DNA of 40,000 nucleotides from Lingula anatina (Eukaryota > Brachiopoda > Lingulata > Lingulida > Lingulidae), in the NCBI RefSeq assembly GCF_001039355.2, contig NW_019775391.1, positions 191,305 to 231,304 on the forward strand. Direction: 5' to 3'. The notes under the pieces were generated by a model. The model was not told the origin of the DNA and searched no databases. It worked only from the letters and a program-made list of their open reading frames with translations. The translations under genes were made by a program, and so were the position numbers. Positions within the stretch are counted from its first letter, which is position 1, and the number at the start of each line of letters is the position of its first letter. Shown in pieces: positions 24,457-34,236 of this stretch.

Positions 24457-25134
24457 GGCCCCTATTTCACACAGACCATGAATCCCACGAATCGCCAGGA
24501 ATTGACAAATTTTAGGATTCGTGAGGATTCGTGAGATTTTGCCGATTTTCTGGTCTTATTCGACACGCTCACGATTCAGTTACGATACAGGTACGATAGT
24601 GTTACGAATATTCGTGGGATTCGGCTGGAATCGTGAGATTTTGCCAATTTTCTGGTCTAATTCGACAAGCTCTACGATTCAGTTATGATACAGGTGCGAT
24701 AGTGTTACGAATATTCGTGGAATTAGGCTGGAATCGCACGAATATTGTCTAGAAATTCACTACGATTTTTTGGAATCGGGAGTTCGTGGCCAAAACTATG
24801 AACAGCTCAATTTTTTTGCCACGAATTCCCGATTGATCAAGAATTGCAAGAACTTACTACGATTATATACGAATCTGTTAAGAACTTCACGAACTGATTA
24901 CGATTCAACCAAATTTTCAATTCCTGGCGATTCGTGGGATTCGTGGTCTGTGTGAAATAGTGGCATCAAAGTTTTTGCCACCCATTCCTGTTGGTCAAGA
25001 AGTGCAAGAACTGACTACGAATATATACGAATCTGTTAAGAACTTCACGAACTGATTACGATTCAACCACGAATCGTGAAATTTGTCAATTCATCGCCAT
25101 TCGTGGGATTCGTGGTCTGTGTGAAATAGGGGCA
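24457..25134. mobile_element. TTA-flanked MITE with duplicated right half
   Basis: The left end GGCCCCTATTTCACACAGACC matches the reversed right end, and TTA flanks both sides (24454-24456, 25135-25137), as in PIF/Harbinger elements. A second, internal right end lies at 24964, and 24973-25133 repeats the right half. Many CACGAATC/GATTCGTG motifs lie inside. Non-coding. Confidence 0.7.
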
Positions 25135-25139
25135 TTAGC

Positions 25140-25760
25140 GATATACCGCAGCCAGGGTGAGAGAGTGTCAACTCCAGACCAGGATCGCTACATCAGGTTG
25201 CATCAGCTGCGGGACCAATTTTCGCCATGCCAGTCGTACAGCACAAGAAACACCCGGCAGGAACAACAACCGGAGCAGCAGCCCCACTATGCGTCGACGC
25301 TTGCTGGCGGTCAACCGATGGTGGTCGTTGATGGCAACATACCAGTAACTGCTCGTCACTACATAGATCAGATTCTGCAACCTCACATGACCTCGTTCAT
25401 GCAGCAGAAAACTGATATCACCGTTTCCCAACAGGACAAGACCCGTTCACATTCGGCACAAATGATCCAAGGGATCCAAGGGTATCAAATGATCCAAGGG
25501 TATGGAGTCCAAAGGGTGGATGTCCTACCCGGCCTGTCTATTCTCCGGATATGATTCCGATTGAACACTTGTGGTACTACTTATATCTTGGCCGTCCGTT
25601 GGCCAAGGCAGCAGCTGATCCAGGCACTACGACAAGGCTGGAATAGGATTCCGCACGACACCATCCCATCCACATTCATTGCCCGATCATGCGCCAACAG
25701 ATCGCCGCCTGCATCGAAGCAAGCGGAGATCGTACCGGCTATTGACCGTTGTGACTTTGT
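25140..25760 (+). pseudogene. Tc1-like transposase relic
   Basis: Fragments in shifting frames follow the Tc1 order. First come helix-turn-helix pieces (TPDQDRYIRLHQLRDQF, ASRTAQETPGRNNN, SPTMRRRL). Then VVVDGNIPVTARHYIDQILQ, the second catalytic block in decayed form (SQQDKTRSHSAQ), and the third block YSPDMIPIEHLWYYL. Last is the C-terminal QGWNRIPHDT / CIEASGDRTGY. The region from the HTH to the first catalytic Asp is deleted, and frameshifts and a stop are present. No TIRs identified. It lies inside the 4.67-kb element. Confidence 0.8.
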
Positions 25761-28309
25761 GTTGCGCTGGTGCCATTTTTGTTTTGAAACCATTCATGAA
25801 ACTTTTTGGTTCTGTATACCAATGTCCTAAACAAATGATTCATATGAACCTAATCCAGTTTAGAGCTTCAAAATAACAATTATTTTGAAAAATATGGCCT
25901 CAGAGAATTTAATTGCTGTCAGTATATAACCGAAAGATTTGTAAGATGTTTTGTTTATTGACTCTTTAAAATGTAAAGTGAAAAAAGTGCAGTAATAAGA
26001 AAAACTAGAAATGCTGTTATATGCTGATGAAATATTCTTACACGTGTCACTCTCAATAAAAAGAATGGGAAGTTTTAAAGCTAAATTTTATGTACGTACT
26101 GAAAAAATTATGATAAAGATTTAAAATCAAAATATTAAGGTATGATCAATATAAAAACAAAAACGAAAAAAAATAATAAGGTTAATATTTTGACAAAAGT
26201 TAATTTAAATTACACTCCCCCCCGTCCCCACCAAGGGACTTGGTTGGACTCCATGTAAATATAAGAGTACCGAATGCAGATTAATATTTTGGACTCCCTG
26301 TGCCCATATTCCTGCAGACCCCCGGTTGGCCCTTGATAAACTTTTCACCAGATTGAGCTTGTATTAAAAAGAGAACTTACGTAATGGTCAGCCCTATCAA
26401 TGATCCTCTTTTATAGAGTCTTAGCATAACAGTACCTTACAAGTGCACTTTGTCAATAAATAAAAGGTTGATATATATTATACGCCACATAATACCAGTT
26501 TAAAACGTAATTTAACTGCTTTATTTCTTTTTTGGGCATGTTTTAGCGGTCATTTGAAATGCGGCATACCATGCACTTAAAACCCGACTCTTTGCTATGT
26601 AACATAATCATTTATTCATGATATAATGATATTATAATATATTTTTATATTATTGACGGCCATCTTGAATTTTGAAAATTGATCAATGTTCCGTATGTAG
26701 CCACTGCCAAGAAAGTCCAAATTAAATTGGCTTTTATACCCCAAAGTATTAAATTCTTTTAAAAATTTCAGGGAATAACATAATAAGTTTTTGACTATGG
26801 GACACGGGGAAGTAGAAAACAGACTCTTGGGGGTATTGAACTGTCAGATAAGCTTATTCAAAGAGTTTAAGGTCATGACTAACAAAATATTATAATTAAC
26901 ATAAATATAAAAAGGGGATATGGTTTTAATAAAACTAAATATGCCAAAAAAAACAAACTTTTATCATTTTCTGCCTTATGTTTTGACGTCCATTTTGGTT
27001 TTTTGCTAAGTGGTACGCGATTAAGCTTATTCACTAGTACTGTTGTACTCTCCTGATAGGATACACGTTCAAAAAAGCTGTCAATAAAGTTTACCCGGCG
27101 ACTTCTGGTCGTTTTTCTATTTTTCCTCATAAATTGACGGCCATATTGAAAAATGCTCAAGGTCTCGGAAACAGCAACCAAGCTAATTTTGCTTCTCTCG
27201 GCCTGAAGAATGCATTTCAGCAAAAAAAGTTTACAGGAAAGAACATTGCAGGGTTCGACTATTGGGCCTATGGGAGTGGCGACTCGACTACAGCACATTC
27301 GCGGCGGTAACATAACCATGAATTAACAAACATCATCCGTATAGTGTGCTAACATATGTACAGATACCAGCGTCTGGATTTCATTTAGTAGGAATGCTTA
27401 TCCACAAAGCAATCACGGAGGTCTACTCCTCCCATGTTTTCATTGTATGACTTTATTACTGCAGGGCGTTGAACACTTGTATGCGATTTCTGCGCTTTGT
27501 CACATCTTCTGACGCTGTTCGTCGGATGAACACCGTGCAACGTGGATAGAGTGGTGACTGCCCTAGTGTCGTACCAACGAACTGCCACGATAATGGACTC
27601 TCTTTCCACACTTTCATCAAAGCTGCCGCGACCTTTCTTCTTTTCTTTCTTGTCCTGTTGTCATGTTGTTGTCCACAAAATGTAGTACTGACAGAATCTG
27701 CTGAAACCCGTTTCAACTCACGATACTTGCAACAGGCTCATACCGAAGGTTTGCCTCCCAATAGCAGCGATTACTAGGCATCTTCACTAAACCCATTCGG
27801 AAAAAAAACATTCCAATTACTTGTTTTAGCTCTGTCACATTAGTGTCAATACATTTACCACATTTTCCACACTTTAATTATTGGTTTTCTCAACCAACAT
27901 TTCAAACATTCCATTCGTAAGAAATCTACTGAAGTAATGTACAGGCGACGGTATTACATAATCCTCAGGTAATTCAATGTTAACTGTTCTCCTCTGAAAG
28001 TGGTGTCTGGAGGCTCAAAGGCTCATTTTGTCCACCGTTGCGAAGGGTTTTTGGCTGCACAAAAAGGTACTTCTTGGGCTGCAGAAGCAGACGTTGAAGG
28101 ACCATCTCTGGCAGGGAAGAAGGTCACAGTAGGGTCAACTTCTTCGTCATCTTGATAAGTGTTGTCATCTTCTTCAGTCGAGTCTACTTCTAAATCACTC
28201 TCGTTTGGACTTATAGTGTCCAGGAGGTTTACAACATCTGACACATGATAATTTCTGACTTGACGGTGTGGACGTTCAGTAGACATTCTATCAGGAAAAG
28301 GAAAGAAAG

Positions 28310-28345
28310 AGAGAGAGAGAGAGGGAGGGAGGGAGGGAGGGACGG
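28310..28345. repeat. (GA)n/(GGGA)n microsatellite
   Basis: GA repeats merging into GGGAGGGA repeats just upstream of the piggyBac-like ATG. Confidence 0.9.
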
Positions 28346-28565
28346 AGCAGAAATAGGAACAGTAGAAAATATAAATAGCATATAAAAGAACCATAGGTTG
28401 ATTCAACAAAAATGTGAGTTTCACATGCACAGCTATGCAGTCAGATTTAATCTGAACCACAGTTTTATTAGCTTCATGATCACCAAATTGTGTGTAATGA
28501 CAAAACAGAAATCTGAGAAAGTAGAGAGAGCATGACGACGAGAAGGTTGGAGGGATGCAGCACAT

Positions 28566-29622
28566 TTATCCTAGCTACAACTTTAGATTTCTAGGTTCAT
28601 CAATAACATATTGACTTGTTTCTCATATAAGAATATTGTGACAACAAGGTATAGTTTTATATGTATAGTTATGAAAGAGATGAGGTATATCAGGCCAGTA
28701 AACTAATTTCAAGTTTTACATGTAGCCAGAGGAAGATCTAGGGGAGCAGGGGGGACGCCCCCCCCCCCTTAAGGGGGGGGGCCCCCCCCCCCCCCCCCAA
28801 CAAATAAGACCTTACTGGTTCCAGTGGGGGTTATAAGGGAAGGGGGGCAGAGGGTCTTGCCCCTCCCTTTATTTCTCTGTCCCACCTCCCCATCTAAAAA
28901 TTCTAGATCTGACCTTGGCAGCAACTTGTATCATTAAGCTGCCTGTAGACACAATAATTATTTCCTCCAAGGCCCAGTGGGCCACCGGTGGCACCTCAAA
29001 CTTTAACGTTAAATCAAGCAATAAAAAGAAATATGGGTATAAAACGCTTCTGTGTGGTTTAAGACTATTGTATTTAGAATGAAAAGCCAGAATATTGAAT
29101 TTATTATTTACCTTGAGATGACAATACCGACACATAAAAAACCACTAGACAATAGCATGAGCACCTTCTTATGGAGGCAGACATATTTGAGTGAAGTGAA
29201 AGATAATGGGAAATATGACAGTTTCTAATTGGTCAACAACGTCAAAGGGAATAGTAAATGACAAAATGAAGTGGAGTCATTTTGTGTGGTGTTGGTGGGG
29301 ACGTGTCAAATGTGTTGGTCACGGGTGACCCACTGGGCCTTTGAGGTGACATTAGAAAAGCCTTTAAAAAGAACTCCTGGCAAACTGCGCCAGGCTATAG
29401 CAAGCAATCTGACATCCTATTCATCTAAAGCTTTTAGATTCGATGGCGCAGTACGCGAGCATTGCTTTTTCCTATATCCGAAAACTACCACCGTGGAGCA
29501 GTATATACACCACATTAAAATTGTGATTGAAAATTGCCCAAGGTTTGGGTGCTCTTAAATAGTACTCCTGAAATTCAATCGTCATTTGTTGAAAAGTCAG
29601 GTGTGACAAAAGGCCCATTCCC

Positions 29623-29661
<39 letters not shown>

Positions 29662-30161
29662 TTATTATTGTCCTACGCACGTTAATAACAATGACGTATT
29701 GTTTGATAAAGTTATCTATACACATCATAGCCAGGTGATATCAAAGTACAGCGTGATTTATCAGTAATATGCTGCTAACAGCGGTGTGCCTGGTGTTCCT
29801 GTGTGTGTGTGTGGGGGGGGGGGGGGGGGGGGGGGGGGATGGGGGTTGTCACTTTTAATGGGCCAGGTATGAATTTGCATTTGGCTTGTCATCAAGTCAA
29901 ATATGACTTGATACCTGGTGGCTTGACCAACCCTCGTTGCACAAGAACAGGTATAAAAGTCACTAGGTATTATTGATAAGTCATTTCACTGAATGACATT
30001 GATAGGGGAAGTATAAATGAATGGTGTTTCATCATTAATAATCCTCCGTTATTACATTGTCAGCTGTTACCTTATTCCATTTGCAAAGAGGTAACTTTAT
30101 GGCCGACGTCAGGTTTTATCATGACAACACACGTTTTTTTTTTTCTTTTTTTTTTTTTTAT
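28566..30161. other. Gene-free stretch with low-complexity runs
   Basis: Contains C/G homopolymer runs (28757-28799), an (ATA)n tract (29622-29660), a G run (29812-29838) and poly-T (30134-30159). An open frame at 29271-29558 overlaps the inverted GGTGACCCACTGGGC motifs and has no recognisable domain. Confidence 0.5.
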
Positions 30162-30380
30162 CCACTGACGCTTTCATCTCCCTGTACTATTTAAAGTATA
30201 GCGCTGTTATTGAAAAGTGTTATTTTGTCCTTTTTCTGCAGACATCAATAAAACTCGTTTCCTACTAAAATCCATATAATTGCCAAGGCGTCTGTCCTTA
30301 ATGCACATTTTATCATGGTTACGTAACTTCAGTGTGCTGATTATGTAAGGTTAGTGACTGTTTTCTCTATTGATATTTTA
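30162..30380. repeat. Direct repeat flanking the copy 5 remnant, left
   Basis: Begins CCACTGACGCTTTCATCTCC and is repeated at 33532-33826 in the same orientation. The right copy has about 70-80 extra bases before TTATGTAAGG. Between the two lies one degenerate array unit. Confidence 0.85.
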
Positions 30381-32760
30381 CTGTCTTAATTTTTTGGAAT
30401 GTCATTTTTTTGTAGCCAGAACTTGGGCCCCATGATCAGTTATCCTTTCAATTCTAACTCTTCGGATTGTGTTGTCTATGATTATGGCGTCCCCCACGAT
30501 AACAGCCAGAGTTAGAAATATACTTAAAATGAAATGTTAAAGTCTTTCTTTTCTTTGGCCTTTTTCACTGTACCATTTACGTAACAATATGCCGTTTTTT
30601 AACGGGGAAGAGTCTGAATTAGAGATTTGATATGGAAACCAAATGCTGTATACTGGGAGCTTGCATAGGTGCTTTTCTCTCTGGTAAAATAATGCTAAAA
30701 CTTTTTGCAATAGTTAAAAACAACCCCTAGCTCCATCTCAACCACGAAGATGAACAAACAATTTTACGCAAATGTACTAGTTGATTTTGTTATACAGGGT
30801 TGCTACTTAATATGGAATATTTTTTATCATTCTTATTTTTGAGTGCTGATCATTATTATTATTTTTTTTTTTGGCTTGAGTCATCAAAAAAGTATGTCAC
30901 TGAGTGATAAAAACATCCAGTCTTCTGTTGTGAGATATTTTGGTCAATGATATCAAATCTGACATAAGATGCCATTCTAAAGAAAGGGACACCCCAAGAA
31001 AATCATATCAACAGTTTGATGTCAGCATTAACTTTAAGCTAAGATATTAAAGAAAACGATAGCCTCCGGACAGTGATATGTTACACAGTCAAAGAACTCA
31101 CAACAATAAATCATGAAAAGTCAGTAATTGCTGGTATGACCTCCAGCAGCCGCTTGCAGCGCCCTCATCCTACATGGCATATCCTGTGACACGTTTTTTA
31201 CAGTTTGGATGGGGATATCATTCCACGCAGTGATATTTGCCTGTTCGCAGTTCATCACTATTTACTGGCCGATGACCAAAGCTATTAATTCTGTGAGTTC
31301 CTTTTGCCCAAAGTTTTTCAATTGGGTTCATATCTGGAGAGTTTGCAGGCCAGGGCAGGCGCTGAACCCATTGGTTTTGAAGAAAAACAGTGATTCTGCG
31401 GCCTCGATGTGGGGTTGCGCAGTCGTCTTGGTACACAAAGTTGTTTCTGAAGATGACTCTTACCAATCGAAGCATTGTTTGCTGTAGAATGTCTCTGTAG
31501 GAGTCCTGGATGAGGTTGCCTCCTAGAAAAACCAACTGGTTCTGGGCACCGACATGAAATGCTCCCCAAACAGAGACGTTACCATTCCTGCTTGCTTCCT
31601 AGGCAGTACACAATCATCGTTTTATGCCCCTCGTGCACGTTGGTGGACACGGATTCGACCATAAACCCTAAAAAATCCATATTTGGCCTCATCACTGAAA
31701 ACGACGTGATTCCAGTGTTTTGGCAGCAAACGCACGTGGTCCCCAGCCTATTGCAGACGTCGCTGTATATGACCTGCTGTTAACAGTGGTTTCCCTACTG
31801 ACCTTAGTGCAAAATAACCGGCTTGCAGTAATCTCTTGTTCACGAGGGACATTGAAACGGGTGTTTGAATGACATTCTGCCTCTCCTTTCTGAGGACACT
31901 GGTTGTCTTTGTACGACCAGCTCGATGTCCTCTAAGGTTAAGGCGATCCTGTCTTCTTGGTGTGATACGCGGACACCCTGGTCGAGGTATAAGAGTAGGT
32001 GCCCCTGTTGCAGCATTTCTTTGGAGGACTTCACAAACGGTTCCTGATAAATGTTATATTACCTGGCAATGGCTGTCCGTTTCTGGCCATTTTCTCCGAG
32101 AGCAAGAATCCCATAGTAAGCTGCGTTGATTAGCTGTCGAACCATACCTTCACTAAATTACCTGTCAAGTTTCAGACCGATCACTTTGTTGCTTCTCTAA
32201 ACACACTCCAAAGATTGACCAAACCCATGCGCTTTTATACAAGGGCAGAAATTGCCGAAAAGACCACCCCTCACATTTCTGACCACAGAACATGCAACTG
32301 CATGCATCAATTATTTCGAGAGTTGTGTGGTAGTTGGGTAACACACCTGGCTACACATAGAGTGACACCTCAGCTTTGGATTTAAAGTAGTTAGAGAGAA
32401 ATGAAATATTTTGTAGAAAATTTACTCGCCAAAAATATTATTCCATATTAAGTGGTATCCCTGTAATTTTCTACTCTATCTACAATAGATTATTTATGTT
32501 TAATTAGAGGTGCAGTAAATATGTAAATACAAAAGCACATTTATTGGTGAAAGGAAGACATTGCCCTACTTAAAAGTGACTTTCGAAAAGTCACGTAATA
32601 AAACTTGTTATTCTATGTTGAGAACAAGTGTCTTTTTAATAAATAAGTGTTTAATTATAATTAATAAACAAGTGTCTTTGCAATAAAAAAAACTTATTAG
32701 GAAATCTGAATGCAATCTAATATTTTTGTTCAAATGCTGAATTTTGTATAAATTCTTGAA
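30381..32760. other. Array spacer, interrupted by a Tc1-like element
   Basis: 30381-30794 and 32464-32650 align to the spacer at about 11250-11700 (for example TAGCCAGAACTTGGGCCCCA and GGTGAAAGGAAGACATTG). The spacer then changes abruptly into intron-like sequence before the exon 4 remnant, so promoter and exons 1-3 have been deleted. Confidence 0.7.
30795..32463 (-). mobile_element. Tc1-like transposon (1,669 bp), inactive
   Basis: TIRs start CAGGGTTGCTACTTAATATGG (left) and CAGGGATACCACTTAATATGG (right, reversed), with TA at 30793-30794 and 32464-32465. The transposase lies on the minus strand in broken frames. It has an N-terminal helix-turn-helix piece (AAYYGILALGENGQKRTAIA) near 32100 and the first catalytic block HVVFSDEAKYGFFRV near 31700. 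The second block is YQDDCATPHRGR and the third is WPANSPDMNPIEKLW, both within 31535-31218. Size, TIRs and TA target fit Tc1/mariner. Stops and frameshifts make it inactive. Confidence 0.9.
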
Positions 32761-32843
32761 TAGATTACTGGTACATAAAGATACAAAAATGAACAGCCCT
32801 GAATACTGAATACATGCATGTATTGGTAGGGACTAAATTTCAG

Positions 32844-33050
32844 GCTGGATAGTTACAGTAAATAAAGAATTCCAGACAACTGGTACATTCAATGGACTTC
32901 TCCCTGAAGGTGCAAATATCTTATACGGTGATTACGTAATTTCCTTGTGCAACCACATGATCAACTTCCGCTCTCCATGTCCTAACATATTCCAAAGGTC
33001 AAAGCTCGTCATACATTTCGAGAGCCGGACTTTTTTGACTTATGGAGATC
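32844..33050 (+). pseudogene. Array copy 5: truncated last exon
   Basis: After an acceptor (TTTCAG) the frame reads WIVTVNKEFQTTGTFNGLLP and LCNHMINFRSPCPNIF, closest to copy 4. Four residues between the two cysteines are missing in frame. The exon stops at 33050 against a poly-T run, losing the last ~45 codons and the stop. No exons 1-3 exist upstream. A dead remnant. Confidence 0.85.
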
Positions 33051-33531
33051 TTTTTTTTTTTTTTGGCATATGGGGAAACAGTAATCAGTAATCATACTTT
33101 TTCTTAAATACTTAAATAAAGCAACAGAAGAATATATGTCACTGGAAATGTATTGAATAAAATACCTTCTTGGCTGTCGAATATCAACATTCTGAGGGGA
33201 GGATTTTGTCTTCATAGACAGTGAATGTCTCAGTGAATTTTACAAAGTCAAAAATCACGTGCGAGGAGTTACAAGGTATGAAAACACCACATCTATGGTT
33301 TTAACGCGGGAAAAATGACCACACTGCGACCACTGTATTTATTGCCTTCCATAAACAACGCGCCACGTGCTGCGCCGACCCCACGATAGCGCTATCCAGT
33401 ATTGATGAAACTGGGTCCTGGTGTTTTGACGGGAAAATAATTCATAGAGCTGAGTGTAACAGTTTACGCTGTGCGACGGGCTTGAAATTTAACCCGCGAT
33501 AGTACGTTGTTTTTTTTTTTTTCTTTTGAAA
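33051..33531. other. Gene-free stretch
   Basis: Unrelated to the array spacer, with poly-T runs at both ends. Nothing coding recognised. Confidence 0.45.
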
Positions 33532-33826
33532 CCACTGACGCTTTCATCTCCCTGTACTATTTAGAGCATAGCGCTGGTATTCAAAAGTGCTATTTTGTCT
33601 TTTTTCTGCAGACATTAATAAAACTACTAAAATCCATATAATTACCAAGGTGTCTGTCCTTAATGCACATTTTATCAAGGTTGTGTAACTTCAGTGCTTT
33701 GATTTAAAGGACGAACGAAGTCCCCAGGGTGCACTACACGTTGAGTTTGTTCGACTGTTCATGTGCCTTCAAGATATGTTATGGGGATTTATGTAAGGTT
33801 AGCGACTGTTTTCTTTATCATATTTA
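33532..33826. repeat. Direct repeat flanking the copy 5 remnant, right
   Basis: Same sequence as 30162-30380 plus an internal extra piece (about 33703-33785). Confidence 0.85.
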
Positions 33827-33857
33827 AGACCCTTTCGGAATATTTAGGGTTGGACTG

Positions 33858-33859
<2 letters not shown>

Positions 33860-33930
<71 letters not shown>

Positions 33931-34010
33931 CATAATTGGTGTGTTTTGCATTAATGCAGGGATGGTCTCTCTCTCTCTTATGTCTCTCTCTCTCTCTCTC
34001 TCTCTCTCAT
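33860..34010. repeat. (TA)n and (TC)n microsatellites upstream of copy 6 exon 2
   Basis: TA repeats at 33860-33928 and TC repeats at about 33966-34008. This fits intron 1 of a copy, as in copies 2-4, although no first exon with ATGGAGCTTTC is visible upstream. Confidence 0.9.
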
Positions 34011-34236
34011 AAGTAACACAGCAATTTTTCAAACGCTCATATATCATCGAGTCAATTTTATAGACACCAGTACATTATTTTAGGAGAACACTTATTCTCT
34101 CTTTGGTTGCGGTGTACGTGGCGGTAACATTGGGCGCAGGTATGTACAGCTACAGTTATTACAACCCAGGGGTAAATATGCAGTTCTACAAGTATGGGCC
34201 CTGGTATTATCGCCCGAACACGTGTCAGAAACCAGA

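Larger units (their letters stand above)
22622..27291. mobile_element. 4,670-bp DNA transposon with ~650-bp terminal inverted repeats
   Basis: Ends are GTAGTCGAGTAGCCA (left) and the complement of GTAGTCGAGTCGCCA (right). Diverged inverted repeats run from 22622 to about 23295 and from about 26650 to 27291. Each arm holds three spaced copies of ATGGCCGTCAA: 22755, 22908 and 23279 on the left; 27134-27144, 26983-26993 (one mismatch) and 26653-26663 reversed on the right. The interior is AT-rich and has no transposase of its own that I recognise; a MITE and a Tc1-like relic lie inside. A 6-bp duplication with long TIRs is seen in Maverick/Polinton elements, but this is far too short for a complete one and no such genes are present, so the superfamily is open. 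Confidence 0.82.
22616..27297. other. 6-bp target-site duplication AGCACA around the 4.67-kb element
   Basis: AGCACA stands at 22616-22621 and 27292-27297, directly outside the element's inverted ends. Removing the element and one AGCACA joins the transposase codons RREC and ARGAKK in one frame, which supports these exact boundaries. Confidence 0.88.
22329..28286 (-). pseudogene. piggyBac-like transposase, decayed and split by another transposon
   Basis: Read on the minus strand from an ATG at 28286. 28286-28023 encodes an acidic N-terminus (MSTERPHRQVRNYHVSDVV, then a D/E-rich tract). About 27840-27665 gives VKMPSNRCYWEANLRYEPV and ILSVLHFVDNN. 27660-27297 gives KGRGSFDES, VAVRWYDTRAVTTLSTLHGV and RPAVIKSYNENMGGVDLRD, then MKSRRWYLYI and VNSWLCYRREC. 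The frame resumes at 22615 with ARGAKKRNPKRTYF and ends with a Cys-rich tail, CERCRVHLCFTENRNCFRLF (stop 22329-22331). This is the order of the DDE_Tnp_1_7 domain plus the C-terminal zinc-binding tail. The stretch between HFVDNN and KGRGSF, which normally carries two of the catalytic Asp, is missing; only the GGVD part remains. There are several frameshifts and stops (after KHSY and in the helix that follows). It cannot be active. The 4,670-bp element at 22622-27291 interrupts it. Confidence 0.85.

Noticed and set aside
22644-27255. A piggyBac element with TTAA flanks and ends starting CCCTGCAATG
   Set aside because: Similarity between the arms continues beyond this point to GTAGTCGAGT, where an exact 6-bp duplication is found; the flanks here are CTAA and TTCG, not TTAA.
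26879-27319. 146-aa minus-strand frame as a gene
   Set aside because: It runs across the right arm of the 4.67-kb element into the piggyBac-like relic; no conserved domain in that frame.
29271-29558. 95-aa frame as a gene
   Set aside because: Overlaps short inverted motifs beside the transposon nest and has no recognisable domain or splice partners.
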